DNA of 64,000 nt from Cronobacter condimenti 1330 (GTDB taxonomy: Bacteria > Pseudomonadota > Gammaproteobacteria > Enterobacterales > Enterobacteriaceae). The translations under genes and the position numbers were made by a program. Shown in pieces: positions 56,183-64,000 of this stretch (the stretch's first letter is position 1; each line of letters opens with the position of its first letter). The notes beneath the pieces were generated by a model. The model had not been told where the DNA came from. It did no database searches and worked only from the letters and a program-made list of their open reading frames with translations. Location: NCBI RefSeq assembly GCF_001277255.1, contig NZ_CP012264.1, forward strand, positions 3,968,001 through 4,032,000, in the 5' to 3' direction.

Positions 56183-56863
56183 ATGACTATTGATATCGCC
56201 TGGCAGGAGGTTGATACCGTTCTGCTGGACATGGACGGCACGCTGCTCGATCTGGCGTTCGATTCCTTTTTCTGGCAGAAACTGGTGCCCGAAACCCTAA
56301 GCCAGCAGCGCGGCATCTCGCTGGATGATGCCCATCGCCATATCCATGCCGAATATCACGCCGTGCAGCATACGCTAAACTGGTACTGTCTGGATTACTG
56401 GAGCGAGCGCCTGGGGCTGGATATTTGCGCCATGACCACCGAACAGGGGCCGCGCGCGCTGATACGCGAAGACACCGTGCCGTTTCTCGACGCGCTAAAA
56501 GCCTGCGGCAAGCGACGTATCCTGCTGACCAACGCGCACCCGCATAATCTGGCAGTAAAGCTTGAGCATACCGGGCTTGCTCAGCACCTTGATTTATTAC
56601 TTTCCACCCACACATTTGGTTATCCAAAAGAGGATCAGCGGTTATGGCAGGCCGTTGCCCGGCATACCGGCCTTGATGCGTCGCGGACGTTGTTTATTGA
56701 TGACAGCGAGCCGATTCTCGATGCCGCCGCGCGGTTTGGTATTCGCTACTGTCTTGGCGTCACCAATCCGGATTCAGGCGTTGCGGAGAAGCGCTATGAG
56801 CGCCATCCGGCGCTTGGCGATTACCGGCGGCTGATCCCCTCGTTGCAAACCGAGGAGTCGTGA
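56183..56863 (+). CDS. yrfG: HAD-superfamily nucleotidase YrfG
   Basis: Predicted 5'-nucleotidase (GMP/IMP phosphatase class in E. coli). The 226-residue product has the HAD nucleophile DMDGT (D16, D18), LLTNAHP, and FIDDSEPILDAA. The start has GGGAG upstream; the frame is open 14 codons further. Its stop TGA overlaps the hslR ATG by one base. Confidence 0.93.
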   Translation: MTIDIAWQEVDTVLLDMDGTLLDLAFDSFFWQKLVPETLSQQRGISLDDAHRHIHAEYHAVQHTLNWYCLDYWSERLGLDICAMTTEQGPRALIREDTVPFLDALKACGKRRILLTNAHPHNLAVKLEHTGLAQHLDLLLSTHTFGYPKEDQRLWQAVARHTGLDASRTLFIDDSEPILDAAARFGIRYCLGVTNPDSGVAEKRYERHPALGDYRRLIPSLQTEES

Positions 56864-57264
56864 TGAAAGAGAAATCCACCGAAGGCGTCCGTCTGGACAA
56901 ATGGCTCTGGGCGGCACGCTTCTATAAAACCCGCTCGCTGGCCCGCGAGATGATTGAGGGCGGTAAGGTGCACTACAACGGGCAACGGACCAGACCCAGT
57001 AAAATTATCGAACCGAACGCAGTATTAACGCTGCGCCAGGGAAACGATGAACGCACGCTGGTGGTGAAAGGTATTACCGATCAGCGACGACCGGCAAGCG
57101 AGGCGGTACTGCTGTACGAAGAGACGGCAGAAAGTATCGAAAAGCGTGAAAAACTTACGCTCGCGCGTAAACTCAACGCCCTTTCCATGCCGCATCCGGA
57201 TCGCCGCCCGGATAAAAAAGAGCGCCGCGATCTGATCAAATTTAAATTTGGCGACAGCGAATAA
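56863..57264 (+). CDS. hslR: Heat-shock ribosome-associated protein Hsp15
   Basis: S4-like RNA-binding protein that rescues stalled 50S subunits carrying peptidyl-tRNA. The 133-residue product has the S4 motif VRLDKWLWAARFYKTRSLAREMIEGGKV and a basic C-terminal helix. The ATG at 56863 is chosen; a GTG one codon earlier is also in frame. It is 23 bp before hslO. Confidence 0.95.
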   Translation: MKEKSTEGVRLDKWLWAARFYKTRSLAREMIEGGKVHYNGQRTRPSKIIEPNAVLTLRQGNDERTLVVKGITDQRRPASEAVLLYEETAESIEKREKLTLARKLNALSMPHPDRRPDKKERRDLIKFKFGDSE

Positions 57265-57287
57265 CCGTCACGCCAGGAGAGAGAATA

Positions 57288-58166
57288 ATGGCTCAACACG
57301 ACCAATTACACCGCTATCTTTTTGAAAATTATGCCGTACGCGGCGAACTGGTGACGGTTTCAGAAACCTGGAAACAGATCCTCGAAAACCACGATTACCC
57401 GCAGCCAGTCAAGGCGCTGCTGGGTGAACTGCTGGTCGCCACCAGCCTGCTGACCGCAACGCTGAAATTCGCAGGCGACATTACCGTTCAGTTGCAGGGC
57501 GACGGCCCGATGACGCTTGCAGTCATTAACGGCAACAATCAGCAGCAGATGCGCGGCGTTGCGCGTGTGCAGGGTGATGTCCCGGCTGACGCGGACCTGA
57601 AAACGCTGGTCGGTAACGGCTATCTGGTTATCACCATTACGCCGGAAGAAGGCGAGCGCTATCAGGGTGTCGTCGGCCTTGAAGGCGATACCCTGGCTGC
57701 GTGCCTGGAAGATTACTTCATGCGTTCTGAACAGCTGCCGACTCGCCTGTTCATCCGTACCGGCGAATCAGAAGGTCAGCCCGCCGCAGGCGGTATGCTC
57801 CTGCAGGTACTGCCCGCGCAGGATGCCCAGACAGAAGATTTCAACCATCTGGCGACACTGACCGAAACCATCAAGGCAGAAGAGCTGTTCACGCTGCCTG
57901 CCAACGATGTGCTGTGGCGTCTGTACCATGAAGAAGAAGTGACCCTTTACGATCCGCAGGCGGTGGAGTTCAAATGCTCCTGCTCGCGCGAACGCTGCGC
58001 CGACGCGTTGCGCACGCTGCCGGATGAAGAAGTCACACAGATCCTGGAAGAAGACGGCGAAGTGGATATGCACTGCGATTATTGCGGCACCCACTACGTC
58101 TTCGACGCGATGGATATCGCCGGGCTCCGCAAAAATGTTTCACCGGCAGACCCGCAGTTACACTAA
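57288..58166 (+). CDS. hslO: Redox-regulated chaperone Hsp33
   Basis: Cytoplasmic holdase switched on by oxidation of its zinc centre. The 292-residue product has the chaperone core (about 1-180), a linker, and the C-terminal zinc cysteines in CSCSRERC... and CDYCG. It follows hslR in a heat-shock pair and is ended by a terminator. Confidence 0.96.
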   Translation: MAQHDQLHRYLFENYAVRGELVTVSETWKQILENHDYPQPVKALLGELLVATSLLTATLKFAGDITVQLQGDGPMTLAVINGNNQQQMRGVARVQGDVPADADLKTLVGNGYLVITITPEEGERYQGVVGLEGDTLAACLEDYFMRSEQLPTRLFIRTGESEGQPAAGGMLLQVLPAQDAQTEDFNHLATLTETIKAEELFTLPANDVLWRLYHEEEVTLYDPQAVEFKCSCSRERCADALRTLPDEEVTQILEEDGEVDMHCDYCGTHYVFDAMDIAGLRKNVSPADPQLH

Positions 58167-58174
58167 AACACTGA

Positions 58175-58206
58175 CGCCGCCCGACACCTGCCAGGCGGCG
58201 TTTTTT
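58175..58206 (+). terminator. hslO terminator
   Basis: CGCCGCC (58175-58181) pairs with GGCGGCG (58194-58200), followed by six T. It lies between convergent hslO and yhgE. Confidence 0.88.
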
Positions 58207-58215
58207 ACTGTTGTG

Positions 58216-59928
58216 CTATTCCTGATAACTCAGCGGGATCTTAACACCGCCGATTTCCACATCCTGCCAGGCTTTTGCCCTGCCCTTTATCTGATTATCA
58301 CGTAGCGCCTTGTCGAACGTCTCGCGGCTTAACGTTTCTGGCACCTGCGTACTCCAGCCCACCTGACGCCACTGGCCCTGGTCGCGCGCCGCCACGCTGC
58401 AACTGCGATCCGCACTGCTGCACAGCAAAACCTCGTCTTTTCCGTCACGGTTAAGGTCAATAGCCGCCACGACACAGCTGCCTTTTTCATATAGACAACC
58501 GCGCACGCTATACGAATTCTCTTTACGCACCCATTGCCACCAGCTGGCGTCCGGGGCTTCCGCACCTTTAGCAAGCGTAATGGCGTGGCGCAGATCATCG
58601 TCATCAACCGGCGCCGCTGAATCCTGCGCCAGCATGTTGTAAAGCATCTGACGGTTTTCCTTATTCGCCATAAATTTCTCGTTATTGCGAAGCTCAACGA
58701 GCGCCGCCTGGCCGCGTCGCCCGGCGTGCTGAAGCATATAAAGACTCATATAATCCGCCTCTTGCGCGCCGCTAAGATAGCGCGCCATCTGGCTTTCGAC
58801 GCTGATACGCCATGGGTCGAGAACCGGGGAATGGCTTAACACCAGTAACGCGAGTGAGAACAGCATTACTATCCGGCCGCCCGCGTCCCGCGCGGTTTCG
58901 CCATGTTTGATCCGGCGCACCGCATGCACCGTTGCGCTGATAGCCCAGCACAATACGGTTGCCGTAATCAGCGCGGCGTAGACGCGCGACGGCGTCCAGC
59001 CGTATTGCTGCACGCGAAGCCCCAGCGACCACGCGGCCACGCCGGCAAAAAGCGGCGTGACGATAAGCCCAACGGTATTGAGCAGACGCAACGCCTTATG
59101 CGGCGCAGCCGCGCTGCGCCAGGGCGCGCAGGCCAGGCTCGTGAGCATCAGCAGCATCAATGCCAGCGTGTTCAGCAGCGCATTACAGGAGGTGCGCGCC
59201 GCCAGTCCTTCCAGCCCGACGAACGGCAGCGTAACTAAAAACAGCAGCGCGATAAGCGCCGCCAGCGGCAGCAAGCCGGAGGCCACCTGCGTGAGAAAGC
59301 GGATTAGCGCATCGGTAATGCGCGTCTGGCTGCGGCACAGCAGCAGGCAAACCGCGCCTGACACCGTCCCCATCACGTAGCCAAACAGTGGCGTACTGAA
59401 AAACAGCACGTCGAAAAAGGGAATATTCACTGCGCTGAAAAGCTTCGCCCACAGCAGTAGTACGCCCCAGAACACGCCCGCCAGCGCCAGTGCCAGCAGC
59501 AGCGCCACGCCGTTATTCCACAGCGCCAGTTTGCGCGACGCAGACTCGTCATTCGCGCGGCCATGTTGCAGCCAGGGCATCACCATAAACAGCATCGCGC
59601 CCAGATGGAAATACCACTGGGCGATCATCTCGCCGGCATCCAGCTCATCTACACCCGTTATCGACCAGCGCATCCAGCCTGACATCACGCCCACCAGCAA
59701 CAGGGTTGCGCCTGTCATTATCCAGAATCGCTGCGCGCGCAGGCGCGTCGCCGCAAGCGTCACGCTCACGCATAAGGCTATCGCAAGCGAATGGACGACC
59801 AGCGCCGAGCCAGGGCTCATCCTCCACAGGCTGTGCGGGCCGGTTAAAAAGAGAAGAAAGCCGCAGAGCGCGGCGATAGCAATAATGCCCCAGCGTGTTA
59901 CAGGCGCCATCGGGTGCAGTTCAGACAT
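58216..59928 (-). CDS. yhgE: Inner-membrane protein YhgE
   Basis: Uncharacterised membrane protein conserved between hslO and pckA in enterobacteria. The 570-residue product has about ten hydrophobic segments in residues 1-360. A soluble C-terminal region (about 375-570) has a FG-GAP-like segment VAAIDLNRDGKDEVLLC. No function can be assigned. Confidence 0.88.
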   Translation of the reverse strand: MSELHPMAPVTRWGIIAIAALCGFLLFLTGPHSLWRMSPGSALVVHSLAIALCVSVTLAATRLRAQRFWIMTGATLLLVGVMSGWMRWSITGVDELDAGEMIAQWYFHLGAMLFMVMPWLQHGRANDESASRKLALWNNGVALLLALALAGVFWGVLLLWAKLFSAVNIPFFDVLFFSTPLFGYVMGTVSGAVCLLLCRSQTRITDALIRFLTQVASGLLPLAALIALLFLVTLPFVGLEGLAARTSCNALLNTLALMLLMLTSLACAPWRSAAAPHKALRLLNTVGLIVTPLFAGVAAWSLGLRVQQYGWTPSRVYAALITATVLCWAISATVHAVRRIKHGETARDAGGRIVMLFSLALLVLSHSPVLDPWRISVESQMARYLSGAQEADYMSLYMLQHAGRRGQAALVELRNNEKFMANKENRQMLYNMLAQDSAAPVDDDDLRHAITLAKGAEAPDASWWQWVRKENSYSVRGCLYEKGSCVVAAIDLNRDGKDEVLLCSSADRSCSVAARDQGQWRQVGWSTQVPETLSRETFDKALRDNQIKGRAKAWQDVEIGGVKIPLSYQE

Positions 59929-60356
59929 GACCTTAATCCTTTAAAAAACGATTCACGCGCTGAAGATATTCGGCATTCGTGAAGTGAGCGTGAAGTATGA
60001 AGAAAGTCCCTTTCTCTGTCAGCGGCGGGCGCGTGGTCGTAAAAACACGATTATCCGGTGCGATCGCCCACCGGTTTTGGTTTTCACAGCACAGATAATT
60101 TTCTTCAGGAAAGCGCTTACAGTCACAAAGTGCGGGTTTAGCGAGTGGCTTTTATAACATATTCGGAACAATTAACGCGTTCACAGATAAAATGTTGCCA
60201 TACTCTGAATCCCGTCGTGACCGGACTCACAGAACTTTCCACTATGGCGCCCCTGGCGACCCATCAGTAACGTAAATCTATGAAGCCTGTCGCGGTTAAC
60301 GTCCCCGGAACAACCCTACAATTTCAGTTAGTATAAATTGGCTAAGGAGCAGTGAA
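59929..60356. promoter_or_regulatory. yhgE-pckA divergent spacer
   Basis: 428 bp without a gene. AAGGAG (60344-60349) is the pckA ribosome site. TATAAA at 60332-60337 is too close to the start to be a useful -10. Half-site TCACA sequences recur, but no complete CRP site was found. Promoters for both genes must lie here. Confidence 0.45.
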
Positions 60357-61976
60357 ATGCGAGTTACAGGCATAACCCCGCAGGATCTCAAGGCTTACGG
60401 CATTAACGACGTCCAGGAGGTGGTTTATAACCCCGATTATGAAATGCTGTATAGCGAAGAGCTTGATCCGTCGCTTGAGGGCTACGAGCGTGGGGTACTA
60501 ACGAATCTGGGTGCGGTCGCCGTCGACACGGGCATTTTTACCGGCCGTTCGCCGAAGGATAAATACATCGTTCGCGATGACACTACTCGCGATACGCTGT
60601 GGTGGTCCGATAACGGCAAAGGCAAAAATGATAATAAACCTCTCACACCGGAAACCTGGCAGCACCTGAAAGGCCTGGTCACGCAGCAGCTTTCCGGCAA
60701 GCGCCTTTTCATCATCGACGCGTTTTGTGGCGCCAACCCGGACAGCCGCCTGTCGGTGCGTTTTATTACCGAAGTGGCCTGGCAGGCGCATTTCGTTAAA
60801 AACATGTTCATCCGTCCTTCTGAGGACGAACTCGACGGCTTCGAGCCTGATTTCATCGTGATGAATGGCGCGAAGTGCACCAACCCGGACTGGAAAACGC
60901 AGGGGCTTAATTCCGAGAACTTTGTCGCCTTTAACCTGACTGAACGGATGCAGCTGATTGGCGGCACCTGGTACGGCGGCGAAATGAAAAAAGGCATGTT
61001 CTCTATCATGAACTACTTGCTGCCGCTGAAAGGCATCGCGTCGATGCACTGTTCGGCGAACGTCGGGGAAAAAGGCGATGTGGCGGTGTTCTTCGGCCTC
61101 TCCGGCACCGGTAAAACTACACTGTCCACCGACCCGAAACGCCGTCTTATCGGCGATGACGAACACGGCTGGGATGATGACGGCGTGTTTAACTTTGAAG
61201 GCGGCTGCTACGCCAAAACGATCCGTCTTTCTGAAGACGCTGAGCCGGATATCTACCACGCCATCCGCCGCGACGCGCTGCTGGAAAACGTCACCGTGCG
61301 CGACGACGGCAGTATCGACTTCGACGATGCGTCGAAAACGGAAAACACCCGCGTTTCGTACCCTATTTATCACATCGATAACATCGTGAAGCCGGTGTCG
61401 AAAGCGAGCCACGCTACGAAAGTTATCTTCCTGACCGCTGACGCGTTCGGCGTACTGCCGCCGGTCTCACGCCTGACCGCCAGCCAGACGCAGTACCATT
61501 TTCTGTCAGGCTTTACCGCAAAACTGGCAGGGACCGAGCGCGGCGTGACCGAGCCGACGCCAACCTTTTCGGCATGCTTCGGCGCAGCGTTCCTGATGCT
61601 GCATCCGACACAATATTCCGAAGTGCTGGTAAAACGCATGCAGGCGGCGGGCGCGCAAGCGTATCTGGTCAATACCGGCTGGAACGGCACCGGCAAACGC
61701 ATCTCGATTAAGGACACGCGTGCGATTATCGACGCCATCCTGAACGGTTCGCTGGATGACGCGGAAACCTTCACGCTGCCGATGTTTAACCTGGCGATCC
61801 CAACCAGCCTGCCTGGCGTCGATGAGCGCATTCTCGACCCGCGCAATACCTACGCCTCGCCGGAACAGTGGCAGGAAAAAGCCGGGCAACTGGCGAAGCT
61901 GTTTATCAGCAACTTCGAAAAATACACCGATACTCCTGCTGGTGCCGCGCTGGTGAGCGCCGGTCCGCAGCGCTAA
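60357..61976 (+). CDS. pckA: Phosphoenolpyruvate carboxykinase (ATP)
   Basis: Makes PEP from oxaloacetate in gluconeogenesis. The 539-residue product has the kinase-1a P loop GLSGTGKTTLS (about 248-258), the metal-binding HCSANVGEKGD, and LIGDDEHGWDDDGVFNFEGG. Length is normal. It is divergent from yhgE, with a terminator after it. Confidence 0.97.
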   Translation: MRVTGITPQDLKAYGINDVQEVVYNPDYEMLYSEELDPSLEGYERGVLTNLGAVAVDTGIFTGRSPKDKYIVRDDTTRDTLWWSDNGKGKNDNKPLTPETWQHLKGLVTQQLSGKRLFIIDAFCGANPDSRLSVRFITEVAWQAHFVKNMFIRPSEDELDGFEPDFIVMNGAKCTNPDWKTQGLNSENFVAFNLTERMQLIGGTWYGGEMKKGMFSIMNYLLPLKGIASMHCSANVGEKGDVAVFFGLSGTGKTTLSTDPKRRLIGDDEHGWDDDGVFNFEGGCYAKTIRLSEDAEPDIYHAIRRDALLENVTVRDDGSIDFDDASKTENTRVSYPIYHIDNIVKPVSKASHATKVIFLTADAFGVLPPVSRLTASQTQYHFLSGFTAKLAGTERGVTEPTPTFSACFGAAFLMLHPTQYSEVLVKRMQAAGAQAYLVNTGWNGTGKRISIKDTRAIIDAILNGSLDDAETFTLPMFNLAIPTSLPGVDERILDPRNTYASPEQWQEKAGQLAKLFISNFEKYTDTPAGAALVSAGPQR

Positions 61977-61993
61977 AGACTCGCTAAGAAAAA

Positions 61994-62019
61994 CGGCTCC
62001 CTCAGGGAGCCGTTTTTTT
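61994..62019. terminator. pckA / envZ bidirectional terminator
   Basis: CGGCTCCC (61994-62001) and GGGAGCCG (62005-62012) form a stem with A-rich and T-rich flanks. It lies between the convergent pckA and envZ and can serve both. Confidence 0.9.
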
Positions 62020-62033
62020 ATGGTGTGATGCCG

Positions 62034-63380
62034 TTAGCTGTTTTTCACAACCGCCGTCCCTACCGGCACAGGCAACCAGGCGCGAATACGTAACCCGCCA
62101 CGCTCGCTCTTACCGATATCCAGCAAACCGTGATGGTTATCCACGATGCGCTGCACAATGGCGAGACCAAGCCCGGTGCCACTCGTGCTGCGTGCGCTGT
62201 CGCCGCGCACGAACGGTTGCAGCAGATGTTTTAGCTGAGATGGTTCAATGCCCGGCCCATCATCCTCCACCTGGAACCAGGCGCGGTTAAGCTCGGTGCC
62301 GCTGCTCACTTTGATCCAGCCGTTGCCGTAGCGCGCCGCGTTGACCACCATATTCGCCACGGCGCGTTTGATAGAAAGCGGATGAATGCGCAGCGGGATC
62401 TCGCCGCTTTGCAGGGCCGTTTCTATCTCGCGCTCATAGCCGCTTTCCGAGGCGATCACTTCGCCGAGCACCGCGTTGAGATCTGCCGTTTCGAGCGGCA
62501 TCTCCTGTCCGGTGCGCAGATAGTCGATAAACTGCTCGATAATGGCGTTGCACTCTTCGATATCTTTATTGATCGACTCGGCGAGATAGCCGTCACCTTC
62601 GCTCATCATTTCTGTTGCCAGGCGAATGCGCGTCAGCGGTGTGCGCAAATCGTGGCTGACTCCCGCCATCAGTAGCGTACGATCGTCGGCCAGTTGTTTG
62701 ACGCCGGCGGCCATATGGTTAAAGGCGCGTGTTACCGAGCGCACTTCAGAAGCGCCATATTCACGAAGCGGCGGCGGGATAATCCCTTTACCGACCTGCA
62801 ATGCGGCGTGTTCAAGCTCCACCAGCGGCCGGTTCTGGATGCGGATAAACAACCAGGCGCCACCAATTGCCAGCAACATAATGGCAAGCGTATAGCGGAA
62901 CAGCGGCGAGAAATCGCCCTGATGAATTTCAGTCAGCGGCACGCGCACCCAGATATTGGGCGACAGCCAGGTCTTCAGCCACACCACCGGCGAGCTTTTG
63001 TTCACCTCGACACGCACTTCCGTCGGGCCGCCAAGCTGCTGCGCCATCTGCTGGCTTAAAAATTCGTAATGCTGCGCCCAACGCAAACCCGCCTCTTCCG
63101 CCGCCTCGTTGGTATAAAGTGAAATCCCAAGTTCACGGTAGATCTCACGACGAAACGCTGGCGGCACCACCAGCTGCGTCCCGTCCTCCAGCAGGAGTTT
63201 ATCGGTCATCAGCATACGCACTTCGTAGGCCAGGACTTTATTAAACTGCTGGAGGCTCGGCAGGATGGCGAAGTTAAGCACCACCAGGTAGGTCGTCACC
63301 AGGCTTGCGAACAGCAAGGTGACGATAAGAAGCAGCGTGCGGGCGAAAGAACTACGCGGCGAGAAGCGCAGCTTCCTCAT
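62034..63380 (-). CDS. envZ: Osmosensor histidine kinase EnvZ
   Basis: Inner-membrane kinase/phosphatase for OmpR that controls porin genes. The 448-residue product has two transmembrane helices (about 14-38 and 162-180), a periplasmic loop, a HAMP domain, the phosphorylated H243 in GVSHDLRTPLTR, and the ATPase boxes (NMVVNAARYGNG, DDGPGI, GTGLGLAIV). It overlaps ompR by 4 bp (ATGA). Confidence 0.97.
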   Translation of the reverse strand: MRKLRFSPRSSFARTLLLIVTLLFASLVTTYLVVLNFAILPSLQQFNKVLAYEVRMLMTDKLLLEDGTQLVVPPAFRREIYRELGISLYTNEAAEEAGLRWAQHYEFLSQQMAQQLGGPTEVRVEVNKSSPVVWLKTWLSPNIWVRVPLTEIHQGDFSPLFRYTLAIMLLAIGGAWLFIRIQNRPLVELEHAALQVGKGIIPPPLREYGASEVRSVTRAFNHMAAGVKQLADDRTLLMAGVSHDLRTPLTRIRLATEMMSEGDGYLAESINKDIEECNAIIEQFIDYLRTGQEMPLETADLNAVLGEVIASESGYEREIETALQSGEIPLRIHPLSIKRAVANMVVNAARYGNGWIKVSSGTELNRAWFQVEDDGPGIEPSQLKHLLQPFVRGDSARSTSGTGLGLAIVQRIVDNHHGLLDIGKSERGGLRIRAWLPVPVGTAVVKNS

Positions 63381-64000
63381 GCTTTAGCGCCGTCCGGCAC
63401 AAAAACGTAGCCAAGACCCCAGACGGTCTGGATATAGCGAGGATGCGCCGGGTCTTCTTCCACCATGCGGCGCAGGCGGGAGATTTGCACGTCGATGGAA
63501 CGCTCCATCGCGGAGTATTCACGACCACGGGCCAGGTTCATGAGCTTATCGCGCGACAACGGCTCACGCGGATGGCTGACCAGCGCTTTCAACACGGCGA
63601 ATTCACCGCTGGTGAGCGGCATCGGTTCATCTTCACGGAACATCTCGCGGGTGCCGAGGTTCAGTTTGAATTTACCAAAAGCGATGACGGCTTCTTCCTG
63701 CGACGGCGCGCCTGGCAGTTCGTTGGCCTGACGGCGCAGAACGGCGCGGATACGGGCCAGCAGTTCACGCGGGTTAAACGGTTTAGGGATGTAATCGTCG
63801 GCGCCAATTTCCAGCCCCACAATACGATCCACTTCTTCGCCTTTCGCGGTGACCATAATAATGGGCATCGGGTTACTCTGGCTGCGCAGACGGCGGCAGA
63901 TAGAAAGCCCGTCTTCGCCAGGGAGCATCAGATCAAGCACCATCAGGTGGAAGGACTCGCGGGTCAGCAGGCGGTCCATCTGTTCGGCGTTTGCTACGCT
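63377..64000 (-). CDS. ompR: Response regulator OmpR (5' end outside window)
   Basis: Transcription factor for ompF/ompC and other osmotic and acid genes. The window holds 207 codons, corresponding to about residues 33-239, starting SVANAEQMDRLL. The receiver has the phosphorylated Asp in VLDLMLPGEDG. The winged-helix DNA-binding domain ends YVFVPDGAKA. The missing start would be about 96 bp beyond the window. First of the ompR-envZ operon. Confidence 0.97.
   Translation of the reverse strand, partial: SVANAEQMDRLLTRESFHLMVLDLMLPGEDGLSICRRLRSQSNPMPIIMVTAKGEEVDRIVGLEIGADDYIPKPFNPRELLARIRAVLRRQANELPGAPSQEEAVIAFGKFKLNLGTREMFREDEPMPLTSGEFAVLKALVSHPREPLSRDKLMNLARGREYSAMERSIDVQISRLRRMVEEDPAHPRYIQTVWGLGYVFVPDGAKA

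Overview
The window is a contiguous stretch of a GC-rich enterobacterial chromosome. Nearly every protein matches its Escherichia coli/Salmonella counterpart in length and motifs, and gene order follows the E. coli rpsJ-to-ompR segment (about 73-76 min on the K-12 map). Lineage-specific differences suggest Cronobacter or a close relative; that genus call is inference. They are a nicotinamide-salvage cassette between yheS and yheT, a frl operon without frlC, a short orphan prepilin peptidase beside bfr, and absence of the yhfS-Z block. I saw no tRNA, rRNA, insertion sequence, prophage or CRISPR array.

Layout. 1-1180: start of the S10 operon (rplC, rpsJ, leader, promoter) on the minus strand. 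1355-2697: hopD, bfr, bfd. 2739-7249: str operon (rpsL, rpsG, fusA, tufA) with its promoter, then tusBCD and yheO. 9171-13782: fkpA, slyX, slyD, yheV, kefB, kefG. 13906-21348: yheS, an inserted nadV-prs / nrtR cassette, then yheT, yheU and prkB. 21355-26802: yhfA, crp, yhfK, argD, pabA. 26833-28274: fic-yhfG toxin-antitoxin pair and ppiA. 28550-35492: tsgA and the nitrite reductase cluster nirBD, nirC, cysG. 35591-39828: fructoselysine catabolism frlA, frlB, frlD, frlR. 39880-46661: yhfL, then the minus-strand series aroK, aroB, damX, dam, rpe, gph, trpS. 46957-50360: hofMNOPQ pilus/DNA-uptake cluster. 50441-58166: mrcA, nudE, igaA, yrfG, hslR, hslO. 58216-64000: yhgE, pckA, envZ and most of ompR.

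Functional groups are translation and tRNA modification (rpl/rps/tuf/fus, tus, trpS), protein folding and stress (fkpA, slyD, ppiA, hslR, hslO), cell envelope and signalling (mrcA, damX, igaA, envZ-ompR), anaerobic nitrite use (nirBDC with siroheme synthase cysG), global carbon control (crp, pckA), arginine, folate and shikimate biosynthesis (argD, pabA, aroKB), and iron storage (bfr, bfd).

The most notable locus is 15847-19121. A nicotinamide phosphoribosyltransferase and a short PRPP-synthetase homologue are divergent from an NrtR-type Nudix-derived repressor. A near-identical palindromic operator sits in front of each transcription unit. This looks like a self-regulated nicotinamide-to-NMN salvage cassette inserted between two genes that are neighbours in E. 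coli.
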